Assembly: GCA_036250225.1 (NCBI GenBank)
Contig: JAPZLL010000001.1
Location: 1,426,001-1,490,000, forward strand
DNA length: 64,000 nucleotides
Reading direction: 5' to 3'
From: Cercophora sp. LCS_1
Lineage: Eukaryota; Ascomycota; Sordariomycetes; Sordariales; Lasiosphaeriaceae
The notes beneath the pieces are model-generated. The model did no database searches. It was not told where the DNA came from and worked only from the letters and a program-made list of their open reading frames with translations. Positions 55,620 through 64,000 of this stretch are shown in pieces. The position numbers were made by a program, and so were the translations under genes. Numbering within the stretch: position 1 is the first letter of the stretch; each line of letters begins with the position of its first letter.

Positions 55620-57070
55620 TCAGATCCCATTCGCGGTGAAACTCAGGAGGCTTCCCGCCGTCAGGCCTCCAACAAGACACGTCCCCATGAATCCGCCTGC
55701 GGCTTCCCTCTCTCCGTCCCCGACCCACTCGCCCGCCGCCATCATGGCGCTCGAGCCCAGCCACCCGTTGGTAAGACCAAAGGGGAACTGGATCACCAAC
55801 AGGTAGAACAAGTCGCTGCCAATCACGGCGCCCTTGCCCCTGATATTGCAAAGCAGGTAGAGTGGCAGGAAAGCCAATCTGGCCACACTAATGCCGAATA
55901 GGGCCGTCGGTCTATGCCGCAGTGAGAATGGCAACATAGTGGCCACTCTGCCGAGCAAGTCGCCCAGATTCCAGAAGAAAAACGCCAACGGGATGAAAGC
56001 GCCTGGCTCGAACAGGCGTCCGTTCGTTTCGGGGTTTCTTACTGATAGGATCTTGGACGTGAAAACCGGGAAGAACATGGCGACGGCGAAGCACATGAAC
56101 ACGGACGCCGAAACCCATCGGAGCTTGGCGAACAGCGCGGGTATGCTGACAAAGTGTCGGGCGGCGCGCTCGGCCTCCTCGATGCTTGTCACTGATGCCG
56201 CGAGCTGCTCCGACATGCGACGTTCGACCAGGCGGTTGTGACGGCGCACGAGCGGGATGAAGGCTGCGATGGTGATGCCCGAGACGGCGACGGCCGTCAG
56301 GAAGTACATGAAGGCTGCGGCGCCGGCCTCGCGCGTCGGGTCGCTCTCGCTGCCACCGGTGGAAGTGGGTGATGAGGAGGATGGGGGGACGGCGAGAAAG
56401 GACACCATCTGGGCCAGTGGGGGCAAGATGCCGGCGACACCCTGGCCGGCCATGATGGCTTGGGTGTATTCGGGGCGGCCGAAAGAGGCTGCAAATGCGA
56501 AGGCGCCATTTTGCATGAGGCCTGCTGCCAGAGCGGACAGACAGACCATGAAAAGGAGGAAGGCGAGGTAGACGGATGCCGAGACATCAACAAAATAGGT
56601 TGTCGAGATGGCGAGGAAAGAGAATACGCCAATGGAGAGGAAGAGGCCCGAGTTGATACGGAAAGGGTAATTGGCCGAGGATTGGATGTTGGTGAGGATC
56701 GCCATGGTCAGGAGGTTGGTGACGGTGGATATCGACGTGATGGCCGACTGTGAGTTTTGGAGAATCCATTCGTCACTGGAGAAACGTATTTGGAAGTAAG
56801 GCGCGGCGGCGAGGAACATGTTCCTGACGGCCAGTTAGTGTCATCGATGAAGAGAAAACCCGCGAAAGCATACCATGCCCACAACATTGCAACGCCTATC
56901 AAGGCGAAGATGGCGTACTCTAGCCATGAGAAGGGAGCCTCCTCTTCACAGTCCTCGTACACAGACCCCTCTATTGTCCCCGATTCGTCGGTGAAGGTAT
57001 CGTTGAGCGGCTCGTACTCGCCCTCGTTCAAGGCCTTGGGCGGCCCGAACATGGACTTGATGCGGTCCAT
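55620..57070 (-). CDS. Equilibrative nucleoside transporter (ENT/SLC29 family)
   Basis: Nucleoside transporter of the ENT family; the yeast homologue Fun26 works in the vacuole membrane. Exons 56874-57070 and 55620-56823; 466 residues. An acidic N-terminal tail (GEYEPLNDTF, EGSVYEDCEEEAP) holds a potential EYEPL sorting signal. Eleven hydrophobic segments follow, with ENT signatures: LWAWNMFLAAAPYFQIRF in TM1, MQNGAFAFAASFGRPEYTQA, GQGVAGILPPLAQ and the C-terminal LTNGWLGSSAMMAAGEWV. The loop between TM6 and TM7 is cytosolic and charged (VERRMSEQLAASVTSIEEAE). The ATG at 57070 is the first in frame. The 50-nt intron restores WAW-NMF. Direction and substrate range cannot be read from sequence. 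Confidence 0.93.
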
Positions 57071-58408
57071 CCTGATCCCTCCCGGTCTATTACCCTTCCG
57101 TCGTCCGGGTCGCTCGGCGTTGCTTGTGCTGGACGTCCCCAGATTGCGTCAGAAAGAGCAAAGAGATAAAAAAGAAAAAGATGAGGTCCAGAGAGGAATC
57201 CTTTATCACCTCTGCGACATTTACCGTACACCCCGTGCCAAGCAGCAGCCGCGCTAGGTGTGTATGTACGTATATATACAGTCCCCCTCGCCCTCCATAT
57301 GACCAACGCCTGAGAAGTCCCGGGTCGGAGTCGGGTGGCAATCGCCTTTCGCGGGTCGTAGCGTTAGGTATATCGCTCGGTGACAGCTGATCGGGATGGC
57401 GGAAGACCAATAGATGCGGTTTACCGCCCGTTTCGCCAATCGTCCAATCCAGCAGGTCGTTGGGCACGCGGCTGTGGTGTCCAGGAAAACAGGTGCCGAT
57501 TATCGTTCAACGGTCATCGTGTTTACATAAAAGGTGAGTGGGCGCCTCGTATCAAGCGTGGACTGTCAGCGCGAAAGACAGCGTCATGCGGCGATGGCTA
57601 GCGTCACGCATCAGGTGGCAGATCGATAAGGTTGATAGGGGTGGGTCAGGGCCACGCAGGACGCGGCATGCCAGCGGGCGAATTAGGTAAGGTCTATCTT
57701 GTGATAAGCCGCCTTATCAGTGGCGGGAGCCTGCGGAACGCGGAGAGTTCCGGGGTCGAAAGCCTGGAGACCTCGCGCACAGACAAGGCTTGCAAGCTTC
57801 CTTGTCTCGCTCGGTCAGTGGTGAGCAATAGCTCAGCCTGCGCCCCTGCCGCGTGCCTCCTGCAAGCCGCCTTCCCGCGATCCAAGGAATGCCACGTCGA
57901 TCCAGCCCAGGCTAGCAGAAACAGGATAGGGCGAAACTTGTCATCGTGAGCGCTGGTCATCTTCAGCCGGCCTCTGGTCTTCCACCTCTGCTGTGAAGCG
58001 GACCTTGTGCGACGGGAAACACACATCAAGCAGCTTGCATGTCAACAACAACAACACCACGGCTATGGCCCCTTTCGCCAGACACGTCATGATCTACCAC
58101 CCTCACGAACAAGCCCAATCCGGAAAGCAGCCGGCCCATTATGCGACCATGCACGTGATGAGGGCTTGCTGCGATGTATCTATGTCGTGCAGTGTTTATG
58201 GAAAGCGAAACTGAAGACAAGAAGGCTAGGCCACCCGATCTAAGCGAGACGCCATCCTGGTTGTCACATCTCCGAGCTAAACCACAGCAATCATAGCGAA
58301 CGTCTTCATATTATGCTCAAGATGTAAGCCGACTATGTACATGATAACCAATGGGCTCGCTCTTTTCATAAATCCTACTGTCATAAACTTATGTCCATTT
58401 ACAAGTTA
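57071..58408. other. Intergenic between the ENT promoter and catalase 3' end
   Basis: About 1.3 kb. A short TA-rich microsatellite (gtatgtacgtatatataca, about 57259-57280) lies in the ENT upstream region. Open frames have no domain. Confidence 0.55.
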
Positions 58409-60848
58409 TTACTCGGCACCCGAGTCTAAAGGGAACCGATCCGTAAACTGCACTGGTTAGCACTAACTCCTCAAAATCAATCGTTTGCAACCACGACTTA
58501 CCCTGAATTGAGAGAGGCCACTCTCAAAGTCTTGCACAAACTTGTCAACATCCTCCCCGGTAAAAACTCCTGGCGTCGATGGGACGCAGGTTGAGCCCAG
58601 CGCATTCGAACCCGAGCCAAGTCCGCCAACTGGCTTTCCCCATCGGTAGGCGTCGAGGAGGATCTGGCCAGGACGACCAGTTGGGTAGAAAGCCGAAATG
58701 GTCTCAGGCTTGAAGAGGTTTTCGGCTCCAGGGGCAATAATGATACCATCAAACACAGTAGCATCTGCTGCCGAGTAGGTCTGGTCGACCCCGTCCACCA
58801 GCATCTCCCCAACAACCGTCACCACCAATTTGTCACTGGCCAGCCGCTCCTTCAATACGGCTGCTTGCTGCAGTGACGAGCCAGTAGTGGTGCTCGCAAG
58901 AATACCCACGCGCAGAGTGGCGATCGTTGGCAGGGTGTTGTTGAAGATCGAGATACCAGTCGTCACATTGTCGTGATAGTAAGTCGTATCGGGGGCGGGA
59001 GCCTCCATACCGAGGGCCGAGGAGACGCGCTTGGCGATATCGTTGCTGATGCGATTAAGCTGCTTGATGACATTCTGCTTCACCGTCGCTGACCTGACAT
59101 GGCTGGCCTCGAATCGAATCGCATTGATGAGAAATTGTTGCTCAACGGGGGTGAGGGAATTGTAAAACAAACGAGGCTGGCTCCAGTGATCCTCAAAGGT
59201 TGAAGAACGCTCACGAACCAGGTTGCCGCTCGCTTTGCGGTCAGGGGTCGTGAAAAAGCCACGACCAGTTGTCTGGTTGGCTTGAGCGGGGTAGCCGTTG
59301 TTCAGCGTGTTGGGCGTATCTGCAGTCATGTTAGTGGGCGTCGGGATATTCCGCGGTGTGGGCACTTACAGTGAGCAATGTTCTTATGGATCAAGAACTG
59401 GCTGAAGCCGTCCCGGTTGTTGTTGTGGACTGGCCAGTTGACAGGCCTGTTGACAGGCAGATGCTCAAAGTTGGGCGACCCATGACGATTGAGCTGCGTG
59501 TCGAGGTACGAAAAGAGGCGGCCTTGGAGCAGAGGGTCCTCAGTGAAGTCGATTCCTCTCACCACGTGACCGGGCTGGAAGGCGACCTGTTCGGTTTCGG
59601 CAAAGTAGTTTGTTGGGTTGGTGTCCAAGGTCATGATTCCCAGCGGCTGGAGAGGGGCAAGTTCCTCGGGGATGATCTTAGTGGGATCAAGGAGGTCGAA
59701 CCCAAAGGCAAGAGCCTTATCCTCATCGACAATCTGGACGCAGAGCTCCCATGATGGGCCGTTGCCCGACTCGATGGCATCCCAAAGGTCCTGGCGGTGG
59801 AAATCCGCATTCTTTCCGGAAAGGACCTGAGCCTCTTCCCAGACAAGACTTGCCTTTCCTTGCTTGGTCTTCCAGTGCCACTTGATCAGCTTGGAGTTGC
59901 CGTCATCCGTCACAAAGCGGAAGGTGTGCACGCCAAATCCGTCCTAGTTGTGTGAGCCAAAGGCTACGTGGGCAAATCACGGACTCACCATGTGTCTGTA
60001 GCTGCGAGGAATTCCAAACCCAGCCATAGCCCAGAAGAGGGTATGCATAGTGCTGGTTTGTTGGCTGAAGAAATCCCATGCCGAGTCGTGCGCAGTGGCG
60101 GCTTGTGGCATTTCATTGTCGGGGCTGGGCTTGACGGAATGAACCAAGTCGGGGAACTGAATGGCATCCTGGATGAAGAACACGGGAATGTTGTTTCCAA
60201 CAATGTCGAGGTTTCCTTCATCGGTATAGCTATCGGATTGTCAGCATTGTAGAGCATAACCACATCGACTACCCAGGCAGCCACAGTGCCACTTACAGCC
60301 GTGTTGCAAAACCATGGACGTCACGGGCTGTGTCGGCACTGCCTCTGGAGCCGGCAACGGTCGAAAACCGAACAAAGGTGGGTGTTTTCTTGCCCGCCTC
60401 GCTCAGAAAAGAGGCAGCGGTGATGTTGCTGAAATCACCATAGCTGGTAAAGGTACCATAGGCGCCAGCTCCTCTTGCGTGAACAACCCGTTCCGGGACC
60501 TACAGAGTTCAAATTAGGCTTCCGTGACATCGCAGAATGACGTATGTGGTGTAAGCTTACCCGTTCGTGGTCAAAGTGCTGGAGCTTTTGTCGGAAGATA
60601 AAGTCTTCCAGCAGTGTCGAGCCCCTGATGCCGGCTTTCAAGCTCTGTTGATCCGCGATGGGGCCACCAACGTCCGACGTCATGTACACATTGCTATCGT
60701 CGACTTTGTCTTTGTCAAGGAAGCTATCCGACCTCCCTGCTGGCTCCTCGCGTTTACCCAGTGCTGTTGCGCCGCCAGCAAATGGACAGGCCGCGGCGGA
60801 GAGCCCTAAGAGGCAACTCCAAGAAAGGAGGGCCTTGACGGTATGCAT
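58409..60848 (-). CDS. cat-3: Large-subunit secreted catalase
   Basis: Heme catalase of clade 2 (large subunit) that decomposes hydrogen peroxide. Six exons: 60561-60848, 60297-60499, 59989-60229, 59370-59943, 58502-59319, 58409-58447; 720 residues. A signal peptide (LLSWSCLLGLSAAA, cleavage about residue 20) and a short propeptide ending in Lys-Arg (GKREEP) imply secretion and Kex2 processing. Catalytic His103 is in RVVHARGAGAYG, Asn177 in VGNNIPVFFIQD, and the heme-ligand Tyr390 in GRLFSYLDTQLNRHG. The C-terminal ~150 residues form the flavodoxin/GATase-like domain (RVGILAST; VVTVVGEML; DGIIIAPG) found only in large catalases. The last exon is 13 codons including the stop (FTDRFPLDSGAE). 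The secretion signals favour the Neurospora cat-3/Aspergillus catB branch over spore catalases. Confidence 0.95.
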
Positions 60849-63035
60849 TTTGACTGTGCCTGGACAAGCTCAGTTGCGACGTTGTACCAAGGACCAAATG
60901 GTAAAACAAAGAGATGAATACCCAAGGCTATATGAAGATAGCCTGTCTCGGAGAACCATTGGAAGATGAGATGACCAACAAGGAAACGAGACGCCGAAGT
61001 GGCTGACCTACATTCTTATACCTTCAGGCCGTGCTGCTTCAACCCGGCGATGGATAGAAGTGACTGGGCTCCGTTCGGTGACAGGAATCTTGGCTATGTC
61101 GTGACTGGGGCAAGCAAAGTATACTTAGACAATACCGAGCAGGTGACCTTGGCGGCTTTCGACAAACATCCCTTCCAGACACGGACGTCCCCGGACCTAG
61201 CAAGTGCCAAGTGGCGGGCTATAGCAAGGACGGAGAGGGAGCTCGCGCCATGGGGATGTCGAACTCGCGGGGATCATCGCTGCTGTGACGACCCACTGCG
61301 GGCGGACAACGGCGGGAGGGCAACGACAAGAATGGGATGGTGACCCATCTCGCCCTTCGAGGCAGGCCTGGGGCAAGGCGCTCCCATAGTATTCGCCCCT
61401 CAGTGCGGCGGCGGAACTCTAGGTCACTGAATCCGAATCTCGGGCGTTGTTGGCCCTCTGTCTTGCAATTTGTCGGAGTTGGCGTGTTGGCGACACTGGT
61501 TTGTTGTTTGCTGTGCCCCAGCTTGTGATACCACAAGACCCGGACGGCTTACGGGTGGCTTCCGGGCGATCGAATCATCCCATTCACTATCCATGGCCGC
61601 CTCCATGCAAAACCGTTGCAGAACAGGACCGAAATGCTCAAAGTTGGCTGAGGATGGAGCTGGCCCCAGTCAACAACTGTGGAGCAGGAAAGAGCAACCT
61701 TTGCCAATGACGACATGGATACCCGAGACGCCAGACAGAACAGACAAGCCACTGCTGTGATGAGCACGCACTTTCTGCATTATTTCTGGGCAAACGCGGC
61801 CCGCAGGAATTCATAAAGCAGAAGTAGAGATAAGTAGAGATAAAAATAAAGAGCGTGGTGAAGTCGGGAGCCGTGTCTCAAGCAGCCTGCAAGGTGCCCG
61901 ATGTGCGCCGCGCGAATCCGCCAAGACGTCGTACGGCCCGGGGTATTCGGCGACTTACACGGCCGGACATCCACCGTTCATTCCCCCCCCCCCCCTGACA
62001 TGCAACGCCGCTCCCAGAAGCTTCTTCCTGGGCCGTCCACTCGATTTCAAATCACCCACAACAATGGCTCGTACCACTATTTGTCGTTACACCACATCAA
62101 CCATGTTCAGGTCCCTCCTAGAATCACCGCTTACAATATAAATACACCGCAGACTTCCTAGTATATCTCTTTCGCCGAGACTTCTTTCGGTCGGCGAAAT
62201 TCCCGTCCGGTGATCCAAGTTAGAAACTCTCCGAAGATTATCTCTTGACGACGATTTCCAGGATCACCAATCTGAATGACCGGAAAGGGAACACCACTCT
62301 CTTGCGGTCTCAAATTGACCGGTGTGCCGACTCGTTGACGGCCAAGACAATCTGCAAAGATGTTGTCGGAGACAAGGATCCAGCCAACAGGTCCCACCGC
62401 GAAGCTGCGAGCTGCCGTCCACCGGGCGGCAATTGACAGGGCCGCTAACCGCTTCTGGCAAGGTCTCCGGCTTGGCCTCACAACGCCCACAGTTCAGGGG
62501 GTTCTCTGGCAGATCAACACCATCCCCCACCTTCCGGTAAGCTCCGCGGTTGTTGGAAAAAAGTTGCACGACACACGCGTCCCTCACCCGACCCCTCCCG
62601 GCCCTGTGGATATTGGCAGGTTGTATCACGGCAATGCAACGAGGGCCCGCGCTCAAACTGCACGGGATATAGACATAACCGGGTCGACGGGGAACAACTC
62701 ATTTGATCCGATCCAATGGCGGGCACGCAGGGACGGCACGCGTGCTGCATCCAGTATTGCTTGCGATGCAACAAGCACCACAGACCCCGGGTGGCGATCT
62801 ACGTTCTCCCTTCGTGAGCTCGTTCTCTCCATGAGCGACCCGAGCGGCAGCTCAAGGTCATCAATATATATACATATATATATAGGACTGTATATCAAGA
62901 GGTTGTGGGTATCAACTAAAAACACACTGGGCTCGACTAAGCTTGATACTATCGAGCCCGCATCTTGTCATACACTTAATTAAACACGACCCACCAACAA
63001 TTGTCATGACGGACGATGGACACATCCTTTTTCTG
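60849..63035. other. 2.2 kb upstream region of catalase
   Basis: Holds the catalase promoter, a C14 run (about 61984-61997), a TATAAATA-like box on the plus strand near 62137-62144, and an AT dinucleotide microsatellite (atatatatacatatatatata near 62863-62883). Open frames here (for example 62360-62983 plus) show no domain and no homologous-looking block. Confidence 0.5.
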
Positions 63036-64000
63036 TCAAGACGCCTCTTTTGCTCCGGTCGCGGCCCTGCGAGGTGACCTCCGGAGATGGGAGACCTCTG
63101 CTTCAGCGGTCTTGGCCTCGATAATACTACCTCCCTCCCAGTCGTCCAGCCGGCTCGATTCGTCGACCAGCTGCTCCGGTGACACCCACCCCGCCTCCGC
63201 TGCATATCTGACCACGTCACACGCGCTTGGGAACGAAAGCACGTGACGGGGTGCGTCGGGGCGTAAGTGGATCAGCAGCTCCTTAGTTGCTCGTTTGAAG
63301 GCGCTTAATTCCTTCTGCTCACCCTTGAAGTGCGTGATGAGATATTGATAGACGTAAGCGAGCCAGAGGACGTTTGTGTACGGGTAATGCGGCGCCCACG
63401 ATACCGGCTTGCCATCGACGCCAGGGGCATACGGCGTGTCGTGTTCGCTTGGAGGAAGATGCAGACGATCACCTTTCAGGAGAAACGACCGCATCTCCCG
63501 GTATACCTTACACTGCGGCGCGTGCGTGCTCGTGAAAATGCAGAGGTCTTTCTCCAGGTCATAGAACACTGGGGCAGTCTCACATTCGTCGAAATCCGGG
63601 TCCGCGGCGCGAGAGAGGCCATAGTCAAGGATGGTGATATCCAGCCCCGAGTATCCAAACTGACACGGACCGTTATCATCTTTTGTTACGGAGGGCTTGA
63701 CCTGACGGATGCAGAGATTGCCCTCATGCAAATCACGATGCTAAAGATTGTCAGCGCCGTGCTCCCAAACAGATCTCGATGCTTCCCGTACCTCGAACTT
63801 GACAAGATCCTCGGCCCTTGCCAGAGCAATCGCAGTGTGCAAGAAGATATCCCATAACTGCGCCGCAGAGTTCAATTGGAAACCCTCCAGCGCCGTCCCT
63901 GCATCTCCAAGCTCCACAACCAAAAACTGCGTGTCGTCCAAATACCGACTCGGAGAGGGATAAAACTGCAGGCGATCCGGGTCCTTCCTCTTCATCCTCC
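63036..64000 (-). CDS. Haspin-like protein kinase, C-terminal part (cut at window end)
   Basis: Related to haspin, which phosphorylates histone H3 Thr3 in mitosis. Two exons visible: 63792-64000 (continues beyond the window) and 63036-63740, with a 51-nt intron (GTACGG ... CTGACAAT ... TTTAG). The reading QFLVVELGDAGTALEGFQL covers the hinge. Splicing gives KFEHRDLHEGNLCIRQ, the haspin form of the catalytic loop, and ITILDYGLSRA in the place of DFG (DYT in human haspin). The C-terminal lobe includes HYPYTNVLWLAYVYQYLI. The tail past the kinase is short and basic (SHLRRSPRRAATGAKEAS). The N-terminus and Gly loop lie outside the window. Confidence 0.85.

Noticed and set aside
62360..62983. 207-codon plus-strand open frame with a TATAAATA box upstream
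   Set aside because: End of the frame runs into an AT microsatellite (IYIHIYIGLY), and there is no domain or splice support.

Overview
This is nuclear DNA of a filamentous ascomycete (Pezizomycotina, most likely Sordariomycetes). Genes carry short introns of about 41-118 nt, nearly all GT-AG, with CTAAC/CTGAC branch points and moderately high GC. Gene content is typical of that group: an ArkA/Prk1-type kinase, Mdm34 of ERMES, Yaf9, Syf2, Tti1, a large secreted catalase, an RTA1-type 7-TM protein, a Zn2Cys6 factor and an Ecl1 zinc protein. The placement is inferred; no ribosomal or mitochondrial marker is present.

Layout. 0-6 kb (+): a proline-rich protein with an aromatic C-terminal module, dephospho-CoA kinase, and a large disordered protein with tandem Trp-Gly repeats. 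6.7-8.1 kb (-): eIF5. 9.9-15 kb (-): a cytochrome P450, an 81-residue-class Cys-rich protein whose exons are too short for simple ORF detection, a DUF1749 alpha/beta hydrolase and an RTA1-like membrane protein. 15.4-15.7 kb: a degenerate tRNA-like element. 16.5-26.6 kb (-): Ark1-type kinase, amino-acid permease, Tti1. 27-31.3 kb (+): Zn2Cys6 regulator, initiator tRNA-Met, EBP-type sterol isomerase. 33.8-34.9 kb (-): Ecl1-type zinc protein. 34.9-40.8 kb: a 6 kb stretch with no protein gene I can support. 40.8-45.5 kb (-): a kelch membrane protein and an unrecognised protein. 45.8-54.9 kb: Syf2 (+), Coq11 (-), Yaf9 (+), Mdm34 (-), Ipk1 (+). 55.6-64 kb (-): an ENT nucleoside transporter, a large secreted catalase, and a haspin-like kinase cut by the window edge.

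Most genes are housekeeping and unrelated in function; there is no convincing biosynthetic cluster or defence island. Three pairs are divergent with short shared promoters (tti1/Zn2Cys6, unknown/syf2, coq11/yaf9) and several pairs converge. I rebuilt exon structures by hand from splice signals and reading phase; every multi-exon model given closes in frame. The most unusual items are the WG/GW-repeat protein (possible Argonaute-hook platform), a second reading segment after the yaf9 stop that would add an AT-hook-like tail, stop-free introns of length 3n in two genes, a very short P450 exon, a 515-nt intron in mdm34, and a Pol III-like SINE or pseudo-tRNA.
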